A stretch of 64,000 nucleotides of DNA from Eretmocerus hayati (Eukaryota; Arthropoda; Insecta; Hymenoptera; Aphelinidae), in the NCBI GenBank assembly GCA_029851415.1, contig CM056744.1, positions 14,081,268 to 14,145,267 of the forward strand, written 5' to 3'. A program made the translations under genes and the position numbers. Every line of letters begins with the position of its first letter. Positions within the stretch are counted from its first letter, which is position 1. Positions 21,420 through 34,558 of this stretch are shown piece after piece. Below the pieces are notes generated by a model. It made no database searches, had not been told where the DNA came from, and worked only from the letters and a program-made list of their open reading frames with translations.

Positions 21420-21689
21420 TCCGATCATATCGATCGAGTGTCATAATTAATTATATATATATATATATATATATCTCCGGCGGAAGGCCGAAGACCTGCC
21501 AAAAGTAAAAATGGTGAGAAATCAAATAGAAATAGCCGGTTAAAATCACCTCTCTCGCAAGCGCTCAACGAAGATGAACTTTCGTATATAAGGACGTTCT
21601 GACCATCGAACATTCGGCCACTTGAGCCGCGTGTCAGTGATAAACTCTCATTGCTCTTCCACCACTTTGAAAATCTCGAGCAATGAGAG
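21420..21689. other. Unclassified island within the interrupted GGTCTA array
   Basis: Contains a TA microsatellite (21450-21472), a TATATAAG box (21585-21592) followed by GAACATTCG, and a hairpin with 12-bp arms CTCTCATTGCTC (21645-21656 with 21678-21689). It has the look of a small promoter region, but no correctly spaced initiator or transcript unit can be defined. Confidence 0.4.
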
Positions 21690-22065
21690 AAGGTCTAATT
21701 CGGTCTATTTCAGTCTAATATTGTCAAATACGGCGTAGTTACGTCCAATTCGGTCTACTTTTATCTAGGTCGGTCTAATTTGGTCCTTTTCGATCTAGCT
21801 CGGCGTAGTTGGGTCTAGATCGGGCCAATTCGATCTATATCAGTTAAGTTCGGTCTAATTAAGTCTAGCTCGGTCTAGTTTGGGGTGATTAAGTCTTGTT
21901 CGGCCTACTCCGGTCTAATTCGGTCTAGTTCAGTCTAGTATGGTCTAATACGATCTAGTTCGGTCCAATTAGGTCTAGTACAATCTAGGTCGATCTAATT
22001 CGGTTTGGTTTGGTCCAATCAGGTTGGTCTAGTTCGGTGTAGTTTGGCCTAATTTGTTCTAGTTT
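21690..22065 (+). repeat. 10-bp GGTCTA-type array, right part
   Basis: About 35 degenerate decamers of TTCGGTCTAN, some reading TTAGGTCTAG. Together with 21015-21230 it forms one array split by roughly 460 bp. Confidence 0.85.
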
Positions 22066-23637
22066 GTAGTTGCTCTTATATGCACCAAGTCCGGAGATCA
22101 ACGGTCAACTTATGCACACTGCACAATGAATTGAATTGACATCGCTTTGATTAACCCTTTACATTCACGCCATGTAACGGAAGTTTTTCAGCCTAATCGA
22201 TTCATCAAAGATAAACCAGCTCAGCTAATTGAAAAGAAACTATGCAATTCCGCAATATTCATTGTTGCTTACTTGAAGTTATATCTCCACAATTACCCAG
22301 TATAATTTGATATAATACCAATTTTGCGAACTATTTTAAAACTTTTTTTAGACACCTTGAATTGATCAGCAATCATTATTTTACAACTATTCTTATTGAA
22401 CTATAGAAGCATTTCTGGTGCCTATGACTTATCAAGAACAACTACAAGCCGAACGAGCGGTAGCGAGTAAGGCAAAAACGCTAGTTCATCATTAGGTTTC
22501 CAGCATCAGGTTCTCAACATTTATGAATCAAGATCAGATCAGATCAAAAGACATCGAGTTCTGTCATTTTCTGCTTCAAAAAAGATAGAGTGAAACTCAA
22601 AAGAATGCCAAGGGTCATTTTTATAGCTCCAAGACATTTTATGAATCAAAAACAAGCCAAAATTTCGAACAGATTCATGGTTCTTTCTACAAGATCTACT
22701 GAAAAATCAAAAACACTTCAAATTTCCATAAAAACGAAGCACTCAGAGATACTTTAATCAAGGCAATTCCAAAGTGACACATATATTACAAGAAGCAAAA
22801 AAAATGCAAGAGTAGTCTATACACAAGAGAAGCCCCAATAAAAATTCCCACGATCGAGCTAACGAGCTTTGCCTAGAAATAATCTTCTCAAAGAACTAGT
22901 TCGAAGAGTTGTTTAACCTCTCAAACGATCGATACAACAAACCACAAACACCATGTCATCCACTACGGAAGACACTTGAAAATCTTATAGCGAACATTGG
23001 AGATCGTTAATTGAATGGAATAAGACGTTCCATCAAGCAAAGCTCTTCCAATGAAAACCGTTGACTAGACCGTTTTACGATATAACCTTCATAAAGTTAA
23101 AATTGACTTCGAATTGTTACCGAGATTCAATAAATCATCCGTTACTTCAGTATTGAAATACTAAATAAATATTGGAAAATTATCTGCTCAGAGATGAATG
23201 TTCGAAATATCCGTGAAAGATTCTCTATTTGAAAATTTTATCCCAAATATAAAATGATGTGTGACGTATGGATGGTAGCGAAGGGAAAGTTACAATTCGA
23301 ATCCATGTGTGAGTGAATAGATGAGAAGTTGGAAGTTCGATTATGGAGTGATTACGATCGTGAGCATTCATCATTTCATTCTCGTCTTAAAAGATTCTTT
23401 GAGATTCAATCAAAATACTTGAATGTTCGTGGTTTTGTTATTATAATGTGTAATCGTGCGGAGGAAGACTGAGGAGTCGCTTCCATCATTTGATTACAGT
23501 TGCTGAGATTTCTCTTTGGATTAGTTCGTGTTTTGTTTCACAGAGTGTTTTCAGAGTTATGTAACGAGATTCCGGTGAAATCAGTGTTCAATGAACTCAG
23601 AGGTCAATTTATGAAATATTTCTATTATTTTTCTGAG
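22066..23637. other. AT-rich stretch, nothing recognised
   Basis: No ORF, terminal repeats, tandem arrays or RNA genes were seen. Confidence 0.55.
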
Positions 23638-23639
23638 TA

Positions 23640-24474
23640 AGGTAAGTGTACCCAACTTGCCTCTGTACCCAACTTGCCCCCATATGCCGATCTCAGGAAT
23701 GGGCGCTCGTTGACCTTCCCGCAATTTTTTTTTACGTTTGTTATGTTAAAATATGGGAAAATAAGTAGTTTTCATCGACCCCGGATCATTTGTGCGTTCT
23801 CCAGAAAATATAAAGTGAGTTTTCCATTTTTCGTGTTTGCACGGCTAAGAAATCACCGAGGAAATCGCGTTCACTAAAACCGGTGCCAATTCATTTTTAT
23901 CCGACCAATCTTGACGTACCTCAGCGCATTCAATTCCTTGTCTCAAGACCTTCAAAATCCGCTTTTCAGAGTTGAAAAACTCTGATTTTAAGCGATTTTA
24001 TGTACAGGACACGGAGATGATTTGTAAAACAAGAAGGCCGACATCGGAGTGTACCCAACATGCCCCCATATGGTTATCTCGGAAAGGCGTGCAGTATGGC
24101 TTTTTTTACTACTCAGAATGTGTTTATCACGTCAAAATAGGTCGGAAACGATGTCTTGGGCCAGCTAAAAGCTACAAATGCCGCTGCGCGGTGATCAAAA
24201 CGGATTAAAGCCATTTTTCGCATTTCATCGCCGATTTACATTGTTTTAAATGATAGGGGCAAGTTGGGTACACACTTTTGTAAACTCTCAAAAATCACCT
24301 TTTGGGAGAATTCAAACAGCTCGGCTCCACTATATTCAAATTGGACGTATCTTAGCTCATTCCAAAGGTCTTAAGACAAGCTTTAAAATGAGCTAAGGTA
24401 CGTTGGAAAATATGGAGATGGGCCAAAGTTATTAAGAAAATGGCTTAATGGGGGCAAGTTGGGTACACTTACCT
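23640..24474. mobile_element. Non-autonomous TIR transposon with TA duplication, about 835 bp
   Basis: The ends are AGGTAAGTGTACCCAACTTG and its complement; both are bordered by TA (23638-23639 and 24475-24476), as expected for Tc1/mariner-group insertion. The TIR-derived motif GTACCCAACTTGCCCCCA recurs: twice at the left end, once near 24051, and inverted near 24256 and 24449. No transposase is encoded. Confidence 0.85.
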
Positions 24475-24479
24475 TATAA

Positions 24480-25300
24480 GAAGCAATGTATTTTTTTGGA
24501 TTCAAGTTGGAGGAAAATCTAGTGATGATAATACAGGGTTTTTGGGTTTGATTTTTTGTTTTATGAAACTTTAGGATAAAAAATTCATGCACACATCTTT
24601 GCTTTCTGGTGAAAATTCAAGAGGAGCCAAGGGTAACATGATCTGATAAACAAGCTATGGAATGTCAAAACTGTTCATTTATGTCAATTTGATGTCGAGA
24701 TTCTTCGTGATAACTGAAGAACCTAGATTTTCTTCTGACTCCGTATGATTCAAAAATACTAATAACCCATAAAAATCTTTGTCATCGTATGATCAGTATT
24801 ATCATTCTTTGTATTTTTTATCAAATTACTTCTATCGACAAGTTCATTGATATCAACCCGAGCATCACAACAGCTAGGAACTTTAACGCAAGAATCGATT
24901 TTTGTATTCACTGAAATTCAATATTATTAATCCAAACTCTATAATTGATCTTTATCACTCCAATCAGTCATCGATTCATCATGAATGAGCGAATATGGAT
25001 TCAGAGGAGTAATTTCAGTTTGGATTAACCCATGGACAGATTAAATTTTCATCAGGTTTGCAATGTTGCTGATTGGCATAAATACATTCAAAAACATTCA
25101 ATCGGTGTCTCCGATGTTTCTTACTATGTGAATTTAAATTCAAAGTCATTAGTCAATTATACCGCGGCACGAGTATACACAATTCGAAATGCTCAACCTC
25201 CTACATGCAATTCAGACTGCCTCTCTTGTCTTACCGTACTCGACTTTTTCTACTTAAAACCCTCCTTCATCAGAGATGGAAAGGTTCTACCAAATTATCC
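24480..25300. other. AT-rich stretch, nothing recognised
   Basis: Short ORFs only, including a 95-codon one at 25032 that has no similarity I can name. Confidence 0.45.
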
Positions 25301-25985
25301 TCTGCAACCTCAGTCCTGACAAAAATCATGCACTATCGTTTGCAACTTGAAACTACACACGATACCATCTCCTAACCTCTCAATAACCTATACTCCATAG
25401 AGCATTCTCCTAACCTCAAAATATGCTTCACCGTCGTAGCACCTTCATGCCACTGTTCTTCATTCTTACGATTTGTCATAGAGAGTGTAAGAAACTCAAT
25501 CTACTCCAAAATCTCAATTCCATCAAAAATCATACATCCATAGGTGCAACCTAACCTCTACAACATACCATTCCCGAGGCTCAAAACTCATTCGATCATC
25601 GTAGTAACCACGCCCTGCTCTTCCTCATTCACAAATCCTACCACAGGCAGTACATGAAAGCTTACAATTTACTCCAAAATCATCTCATGCAGTATTGACA
25701 AAGATCAGATATCAACGGGTGCAACCTAACCTTTTTTTTCATAGCCATTCTCATGTTCTATCGCGAAAAGTAAAGGAAACTTAACCCACTTCAAAATCTC
25801 AATCCCTTCAAAAATCATCCATCATCGGGTACAACCTAACCTGTACACCACATTCCTACAACCTTCCTAACCTCAAAAATTCTCATCACCATTGTAGCAA
25901 AGTCACCCTCTCTTCCTCATTCTTAACTTCTAACATAGAAAATAAAGGAAATTCCAAGTCAGCAACCGAACATTAACCTGTACGT
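25300..25985 (+). repeat. Degenerate long-period tandem repeat with GCAACCTAACCT
   Basis: Four to five diverged units share CTCCAAAATCTCAAT, ATCAAAAATCAT and GTGCAACCTAACCT in the same order (anchors near 25310, 25545, 25725, 25835), with a period of roughly 110-200 bp. AACCTAACC resembles the insect telomere motif TTAGG on the other strand, but no pure TTAGG array is present. Confidence 0.6.
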
Positions 25986-28216
25986 ACCTCATACCACAAG
26001 TATCTATATATATAACGTTATGCGATGGCCAGTTCTCTGCATTGGATATATAATACACCAAGAAGAGTGTACTGCACTGCGTTGCAGCCATTGACCGCGG
26101 CTAGCTCTCTCATATCCGGCTCTCTTCAAACCTATATCTACATAGTTTATATATATATATATATGTATATTCTGTATGATAGTCAGTGTCTGTAGATGTA
26201 TAATACAGGGCGGCCTCGTCAACGCCTCCGCTGTGCCGGTTTTACTTTCATCCACAAGAAACATCAGAGGGCTGTGATGTTATGTACTTTCTGAGTAAAC
26301 TGGATGAAGCAGACGAGTCGACGATATAATAGTTTCAAGTATGAAATCGAAATAGTAATACAGAGTTGTGTAGAGTAAGATTCTTGGTTAAAATCGTGAC
26401 GATCTAGAGATACATTGTATAGAAGCAGGAGGTATAATGATGTTTCGAGAAACTGAGGTGGCAGTTGAGATGGATTTCTAGTAGACCATGATGATGATTA
26501 TGGTTTCCATTGAGAAAGATTGTCTCGAGGTTGATTTAAATTTTGCAGAATCCGAGTTGGTTCTGATTGAAATGGGGAAGTAGTAATTTCTTGTGAGTGA
26601 AGTTTTTCATATTCTCCCGTATTTAAAAAAAAAAAAATACTTCGACTATGTGAATCTTTCATGAAGTTATGCTTTGCACATTTATTGATAAAGAATCAAT
26701 CGACATGTAAGATCATGGATGACTGACACCTTTCAAAATTTGCCGATTGAACGTATTTCGTCGCAGAAGTGATTCGAAAACCGGTTGAACACGAAACGAA
26801 ACAATAATTCCAGTTGGATGTCGATATTTTAAGAATATTTTTGGGGACGCATTCGGTTGTCCGATAATGTGCATTTAAATTACGCAAAATTTCACGAATT
26901 CGAAATTCATTCCTGATTCGAATCCTACAAAAAAAAAAATGGTCAAAATAGTAAAATTTGAATATCTTTTCCATACTTTATCAATATTTCAGTCGACGCT
27001 ATCGATTGCTCTTTGATTCCTGAAGCTATATATCCAGTGCTTACAAAACTCAATGCTTTGAAATCGAAGAATGAGAAATGTCTTCAACTCCAACAGCCAT
27101 AAAGAAGAATGTCGAAGAAATAAAGACAAAAGGAGGAATAAAGAAAGACGAACAGTTGTATAATCGAAAGCTCATTGCACTCTTCGCCGTGCCAGTCTCG
27201 TTTAAAAGTCTCATTTATCATCGACATTCCAGAATATATATAACCTTTTGAGAATCCAGAATTTTTGTTTACCATTAATTTTTATCATTCAACGCTCCAT
27301 TCAACGACTAAGGTTACGTTAAATTCACTATGAAAGACGATTTTATTTAAGAAAAATATCCAATGAGAGAAATCTCTAAGCAGAAATTTTCACATGGTAT
27401 CAGAGTATGTATAAGTACCTCTTCCGCGTGAAATTCCTCATTCGAGCTATTGTCCACTATACGAGCAAAATTCTCCAATTACGAATGCGTTGTAAGATAA
27501 ACAAAACATCGCCAGATTTCAAGATATCAAATATCTGGTATCATGTATGTACAATGTTTATACAATACACATTAAGAATATAATAAAAAAAAAGCCATAC
27601 AAAACCACGTAAAATTTTCCTAAACACACGGAAGCTACGAGCTAATTAGCCTGGCGCCAAACATTCCACAACCAAAAGACAACTATATTATCTTCACTAT
27701 CGGGCTTAGCTTCTATTATCCGGTAAAATCAAATTACAGAATTCGGCATTGAATCTAATGTATACCTACAAAAATATATATCTATATTGAATTAGGGTCG
27801 TTACCGCAGTGACATCGGAGAATTGAGAAAGGCTGATGCGGTGACGATGAAACTGCACCTGACGCTTTCATGCAGCCAACGATAAAGGCCGATGTAATAC
27901 TGTATTTCTGGGTACTCGACGGTTCAATCTTGACTCCTTGTTTTATCTACATAGATATATGGGTATACAGTTTACTTCGTGTAGTAGTTATAGGAGTGGT
28001 AATGTCATTACGAAGTCGTATTCTCAATTACACGAGCTCTCGTGTTCGATTCGTATGCAATGTACCTTGTGATTATGTTTAACAGGTTAGGTTTGATTGA
28101 ATTCACATGAGACTCTATTGATTGACTAAAAAGAACGTAGGTTATCTGGGAATTTTGGTACACGATATCGACATGAGGTTCATGTGATATTTTGAAGAAT
28201 TTACATTGGATAGATG
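25986..28216. other. AT-rich stretch with one GC-richer island, no gene supported
   Basis: A GC-richer island lies at about 26020-26240 (TTGACCGCGGCTAGC, GGGCGGCCTCGTC) around a TATATA run. The rest is AT-rich without recognisable features. Confidence 0.4.
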
Positions 28217-28352
28217 AGAATGGATACTTTTTTTTTTTTTTTTTTTATTAAGCCTTTCAAACCTTGTGCAGGTCTATTTGGCTGAAGCAGAAAAAATACA
28301 TCAGTGAATCATCAACATATCAATTGGGCGCATTTGCACTCTCAAATAAGAA

Positions 28353-28960
28353 CTAGATGCACAAGTGACAATCGTTCAAAAATTTCATAATTGTTCTACA
28401 AGCAGTTATATTCGGTTTAGATACAATTAAATCAGTGTTGAAAGGGAGTTCTACATTAATTCTTCTTAGGGAGGATAAAAGTTCAGATCTTTCTTTCTCG
28501 TACATATTACATCTCCACAAAACGTGCTCTATATCTTCGATTTCTTGATTACATTTGCAATTAGGCGAATTAATAATTTTTACTCTCGACAGAGATGATG
28601 CTAAATTGTAGTGGTTAGCTCTTATACGATTGACAGTGGTTATCAACTCTCTTGAGATCTTCTTATTTGCAAACCAAGGCGATTTTGACTTTTCATAGTA
28701 ATTAGAGAAATAATATTTACCATCTTTCAAACCTTTAAGCCTGAGTTCTTCTTGGGTCTTCTCAAACGCAAGATGTTTGAAATATTCATACATATCGGTG
28801 AAAGGGATCATGTGGATATCAGTGAACTCTCTACTTGTAGCTTGTTTTGCCAATTTGTCGACTTCCTCATTTCCTCTGACTCCAATGTGTGATGGTATCC
28901 AAAAAAACTCTACAGGAAAATTATTCTTTTTCATTGACCGACTTTGATTGATTGTAAATT
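28353..28960 (-). pseudogene. LINE ORF2 C-terminus: RNase H end plus Cys/His tail
   Basis: The frame is open to its natural stop at 28353. It shows the RNase H motif WIPSHIGVRGNEEVDKLAK, then a spacer, then CKC..EIEDIEHVLWRC, the CCHC-like tail of Jockey/R1/I-group elements. Upstream of NQSRSMKK the sequence becomes a duplicated 21-bp junction (about 28945-28985) and is no longer retrotransposon coding in this strand. The piece is not autonomous. Confidence 0.85.
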
Positions 28961-28999
28961 GAATTTGATTGATTGTAAATTGAACGACCAACCGCATAG

Positions 29000-29118
29000 C
29001 GGATCAGCTGTACTTGGTGATAATTATAGTAGTATGCAGAGTGTAGACAAACAAGCCTCAGTATTTACGGCAGAATGTATTGCGCTGAATGATGCCATGA
29101 ATTATGTTATGAACAAAA
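29000..29118 (+). pseudogene. Inverted LINE fragment: RNase H N-terminal half
   Basis: The plus-strand frame reads GSAVLGDNYSS...DKQASVFTAECIALNDAM, the conserved AE..AL..A helix region of RNase H. This should lie immediately upstream of the minus-strand fragment in the parent element. Its opposite orientation shows the inversion. Confidence 0.75.
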
Positions 29119-29136
29119 AAAAAAGAATGGATACTT

Positions 29137-32100
29137 GATCATTTATGAATACATCTCTTCAGGAACAATTGGACAGGGGAATGAATTTCCGTATCTTCTA
29201 ATTTGTCTGAATAGTGTTGAGTCAAGTATCTGGTTGCACATGTGTACTGATTGAAAGCGAAAGATGCTAAAATCTCGGATGGGATACTATAATAACGCGT
29301 CTTTCATAATAACAAAGTAATCATCAATAGGTATTCAGAGTTATACCAGTGTGAATAAATATCGCTCATAGCTCTGATGGGGATTTATTTTAGGATAAAA
29401 ATGAAGTGGTCCAATAGCGATGGTTTGGTTGGACTTAGAAGTATCGTCAAAATGAACTTGAATTGTGTTAAAACGACCGATCAAACGAAGTAACCACAGG
29501 AGATCTCAATTTCAAATGTTGACGTCACAGTAGCTATAATTATTACATTTTATGCTACTGCAGTCATCAACCATATTGAATGACATAACAATAAGAAAAA
29601 CTGTGAATACTACGGCGAGTAAAATTTTTCAACGTTCATTAATGACCGCTCTTTGTGAACTTGAATGGATTTTTATGATCTCTTATTGATCAAGTTTCTC
29701 AATATCTAATCAAGAATTGCCTGGTATTCTGATTTATCACAGCCATCAAAACCAACAGCCCATTTCAAATGAACGCTCAATTAATTGAAGCCTCGAAGAA
29801 GACCATTCAAACCCTCACCTAAATTTAGATATCTCAATTTTCATAAATATTTCCCATCACACCACAGTTTGGATTCATCAAGTCAAACCAGTACCAGCAG
29901 CTCAGAATACCACCACAAAGCTAGACTAAATGAACAAAAATTCAAAACTAACGATCTCACTTTCAACCCCTCTTGAAACTCTTCACCGCGCTTTCACCGT
30001 CCGCAATACGAAAAACTGCATCCAATTATCAAATGGATGAAAACAGTCTGCCGAGCTTGAAAATTCCACAGAGTCTCTCCAATTATGCAACTCGTACATA
30101 TACCCAAGCGTAGAAAAACATTGAAAAAAACTCGGGCACGTCTGGAAAGCGGAAAATCTTCCCTTTGCCGCAGTTACTCTGTAGTCTGTATTGATTTTTA
30201 CAATACTACTTTCTAGTCTGAATAAATCTACACCCAAGAGTCTCTCTTGAATTCTCTGCCAAGCTGTTTCTATCGAATCTTACATAGCATTCCTTCAGGG
30301 TATAACTTTGGTTCGTTTTTACATAGGTTATGTATCTCTCTACGACGTCCGCGCTGGGGTTTACTGCGGTAGCGCCCTCTAACCTAACCAATATCGTTCG
30401 GAATTGAAAATTCGAGAGCATCATCTTTTATGTTTCAGGCTCAGGAGCACTAGCTATTTCCTTGAAGACTTAATAAGTTAGGTCATATGTGTGGTTAGAG
30501 GTTATGATGAACTTGGTGATACGCACTGTATATATACACTCTGTTGAGTGAAAGTAAAAGTGTAAGAGTGTGTTAGGACAATGAGAAAATTATCCATCAT
30601 CTTTCGAGACTTATAGAAAATAGCTACGGATATGTGATAGCACTCGACGTTAATGTAAAATGTGATGAGACCATAATGACTGCTAATGCATTATGGATCA
30701 CGAGCGTGAAAGTCAACGAAGCGTTGAAATGATACACAAATAGTATACCGTTACATCCGTTCTATTCATTCATATATGGCATATTTTGAACAAACATCCG
30801 AGCCAAGTGACATCGCGGTCACTCGATATGAAAAAATGTACGGCGCGGCATTTACCTTTTATAAGTACTCAATAATCATATCCACAATTATCTTGTTCAT
30901 CATAATAAGTAATTGATAGATTTCTAGTTCCTCACAACATCAGTTTCATACCAACAATTACAAAGGTTAGATGTTGTTGTGTATCAACCAATTGTTTTTG
31001 AGTCTATTTGTATAATAAGCCGATGAGTCTCGAGAAACTAATAATTGTTATTACTTTCGGTTTGATGGAGGAAAATTTGCTCCCGCAAGAAACTTATGAA
31101 TGTCATAATTGCACTTGGTTAACAAAGTTTTGAATTGAGCCACAGAGCAAGCTTATAGGTTATGAGAGGTGGTACGGTGAAAAGTCATAACAAAGTCAAT
31201 CAAACAAAGCACACAACTTGCCCATAGCTTGCACCCTATACAGTGTTAGGTGTTTTTCATGAGTAAGCTTCCCAGAGTTCATCGACTTCTCTATTCAATC
31301 TTCCAAACTTCAATCATGCTTACAATGGACTTTCTCTCACGTACACTCATTCAACCTCAAATTTTCATCAGTTATCCATTACTACAATAACTAGCTATCT
31401 TTTTCAGTTTTGAGGTTATGCGCTAGTTATTGTATGAATCAAATGATGCTTGAGGAAACACACAAAACCTCTCAACAAAATTCTAATCGTAATCATGTAT
31501 TTTTAAACACTGTTAAAGTAAACAAACGATAAACGTGAAATTGGCTGATCAAAAATGTGAAATGTAAGAGTATAATATCGCATATGTCATGGAGAAATGA
31601 AGACTTCACCCAATTCCATTAGCTCAGCTGCGTAGTGTCGTTATATGTCATATGCGGCTCTAGAGCGCCTCATTATATTACGAGCTCGTCTGTTTCTATA
31701 CACTTATGCACTCAAGTGCACGTATCTTTGTGTGTGTGTGTATTTGTAAGTGTGTGTGCGTGTATGCATTTCAGGAAGCGAGGGTGCATTCATTCGTGTG
31801 TTTTGGGAGCAGACGCAAGCGAAATAACGAGGGTGAATGCGAAATTTCAGTGCTGTAGAGAGTCGCCCTACATGACTTGATGAAATTACTTAATACAGGG
31901 TCCCAGAGTTCTGACTTTTATTGCGTATTTTCGCTATTTTTGGCGCGGTAAGCATTTTTAACTGTGCTTACATCGACACTCTATTTTATATGTATGTGAT
32001 GGTTTATATAATTTTATCCATTCTGTCGACTGCTAGCGAACACGTTTGACTATTTCTGGGGGATAAAATTCGTTCAAATTTCCGTGGTGGCTTAGAGTAG

Positions 32101-34257
32101 TGAGACTGAACTATTTCAAGCTCTCTAGTTTACAGATTCTGAAAATTCTGGCTAGTTCAAACTTAGATTCAAGCCCGAATACAAAAATTATTATCATTAA
32201 GGTAAAGGTACTTCAAAATACCTAAAAATGTCAGGCACATGGACTAGCCATCTTTCAGGCTTAATCTACAATTATTGCGTCTACATTGTTATGATATCCG
32301 AGTCAGATATAAAAACAATTGCTTCACTTGAAATGCAAACGAAATGAACCATTTGTCTCTGCATCAATTCCTAAATACACAATACACTTATAAATAATCC
32401 AACAGATGTATCACTCGTTATATGTGTCTCCGTATTTGAGTAACTTTCCGGGAACGCAAGAAATAACGCTCGGTCATTGTTCGTGTGCCTATATGGCGCC
32501 AAGTATAGACCAGCATGCATCCATATAGCACGATGCAAAGAGTAGTATCATATCATATATGCTTGTGACTTAGTATTGCATACATATATGTGCTCAGCAT
32601 GCGAAAAAAGTTGCAATTTCGCATCAGGATAAGTATAGTTAAAGAAAAGATTCTAGCATTGCATTACATCTGAATTATTGCGTATGAAACAGAGGCTCGT
32701 AAAGCATGCACCACTTCTCACTGCAATATTCGAATAATGAAGAGTCACACATCTGAGCCATGTCATATATGTATATAGTGTGATATTAGTCTGGGGCTTA
32801 GCTAACGGAAACTCTTGGATGATCCATTTTTCAGTCATTCTTATAAGCTTTGAGGCTGATTCATAGGTAATATTATGTAAAGTGTTTTTCGCATCGTGTG
32901 TATGAAACTGCCTTGATTTTATTGATTGAGCATGAATTTTGGACTGGTATTGCAATTGGGAGTAGACCTCGGTGTTATTTTAGATGGCAGAAAAATTCAA
33001 TATGGCCGAATCTCAAAACATTTTTATACGAAATACGCGAGGCCAAAATGGCGGCGTTTCAAAACAAGTTCACCCCCAATGATTTTCTAATAGCCCAATA
33101 ATTGACATATAATTCTGTGAAACTCCAACGAAATCGAGAAAATCATCTTCAAAATTTGGGTAAGAGATCAATGTGACTTGTTATTGTTAATTCAATCAAC
33201 TTGGAAATAAACAGTAAAGTCAATTCAAGACAAGCATCTCAAATTCCAGTGAGAAATTCTTTCATGAGTTCTGATCATATACAATGAAGAAATCCGAAAT
33301 GAAGGCAAGTATTCTGTTCACCGATTCTCATCCAAATAACTTCAAGGCTACATTCTGAACAAAAATTCAAGTCATTCTATCCAATTACGACGATGGCATC
33401 CAATTTGTCTCCCTCAAAAAAAGAAGCGCACACTCTGTGCGTGCTCTTCTGAAAACTGAAAAAGCTCAACACAAGAGCCCTGAACAAGTTTTCACACTAC
33501 GTGGCTACCTCGAGTGTTTTGACGCTCAATCTAAGTTCCAGTATATCTAGCTCGTATTGTTTTTACACTCGTGAATTTTCTTTCGACTCGAAAAAACAAA
33601 AAAAAAACAAAAAAAATACACATCTGTACACATCGCGATATCACAGAGTTCCGTACACCCTCACATATCATATATATATATGTGATGTATAGATGTAAAA
33701 GTGTATCAAAATAAAGGTGATTGGGTGTGCGTGTATAAAATATATAACGGGGGCGGAGACCCCAGAGGCTCCACTATGGCTCGTCGAATCAGACCGATCG
33801 TTATCGTCGTCGTCCCGCCGCACTCTGTTTATGCATGGTGAGGCTCTGAACGGGGAGACCCAGAACTCGCCTTGTACCACTATACAATTTTGCGTTGCGA
33901 ATTTTTTGGAGATGGCGCGTTCAGATACGGTATTTGTGAACTTTTTTTTTGTTCCAATGAACAAATCTACGAGTCAACATCGAATCATAATATTTCTTAA
34001 ACTTCATTATAAAATATTTTCTGAGAATTTGAAATTTAACGACCAGTGACAGTTTTAATTTTATTTTAGGAAAATGAATTTGTTTCAAATTTACAGTAAC
34101 ATCGTTAGATAAACATTTTCCCATGATTTCAGTACGTTCATGTGGAACAACTGATTGGCTGAGATATGGAGCTAGTATGTTTAGAACAACAACATCGAAC
34201 CAGTACCGTTTGAACTTTTGACCAAAACCAATTCAATCCAGCCTGTAATCATTTGAA
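29137..34257. other. AT-rich stretch, no gene supported
   Basis: Contains a GT microsatellite at about 31728-31765. GC-richer patches lie near 30835 (GTACGGCGCGGC), 32490-32545 and 33735-33860 (ACGGGGGCGGAGACCCC). Short ORFs look random. If the exon at 17.1 kb is real this could be intron with regulatory islands. Confidence 0.4.
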
Positions 34258-34260
34258 TAA

Positions 34261-34555
34261 CACCGGCACAAAAAAAAAGATATCTGTACTTTTGACCAGA
34301 CCTACTTTTCTATATGTATTTTGGCACGCTGAATCCGAATCCGAGGTCGATTTGGCCCGACTACCTTTTGTTTTCGAGAAAATCATGCTATTCTGCGCTA
34401 TTTTCACGATTTCCACCGAATTTTTCACGATTTTCTCAAAAACAAGACGTAGCCGGGCCTAACCGACCTCGGATTCGGATTCAGCGTGCCTAAATACATT
34501 AAGAAAAGTGGGTCTGGTCAAAAGTACAGATACTTCTTTTTTTTATGTGCCGGTG
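34261..34555. mobile_element. 295-bp foldback MITE with TAA duplication
   Basis: The ends are CACCGGCACA and TGTGCCGGTG, flanked by TAA at 34258-34260 and 34556-34558, as in PIF/Harbinger elements. Long arms pair (ATCTGTACTTTTGACCAGACC and its complement; GCTGAATCCGAATCCGAGGTC and its complement). The central part is AT-rich with ATTTTCACGATT repeats. Confidence 0.85.
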
Positions 34556-34558
34556 TAA

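Larger units (their letters stand above)
28217..29136 (-). mobile_element. 5'-truncated non-LTR retrotransposon with inverted 5' part (twin-priming structure)
   Basis: The insertion (28230-29123) is flanked by identical 13-bp copies of AGAATGGATACTT (28217-28229 and 29124-29136). The 3' end is a poly(A) tail, seen as T at 28228-28246 on the plus strand. The minus strand encodes the RNase H C-terminal half and the ORF2 tail. The N-terminal half of the same RNase H lies on the plus strand at the far end (29000-29118). This is the expected product of twin priming during target-primed reverse transcription. Confidence 0.88.

Noticed and set aside
21585..21636. Heat-shock-type promoter (TATATAAG with GAA/TTC elements)
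   Set aside because: The nearest TCAGT initiator is about 51 bp away and no ORF follows.
25300..25985. Telomeric (TTAGG)n remnant
   Set aside because: AACCTAACC occurs only once per long unit, never as a pure pentamer array.
33735..33800. Alternative promoter near TATAAAATATATAACGGGGG
   Set aside because: The initiator is weak and the downstream ORF is not protein-like; kept only as a GC island.
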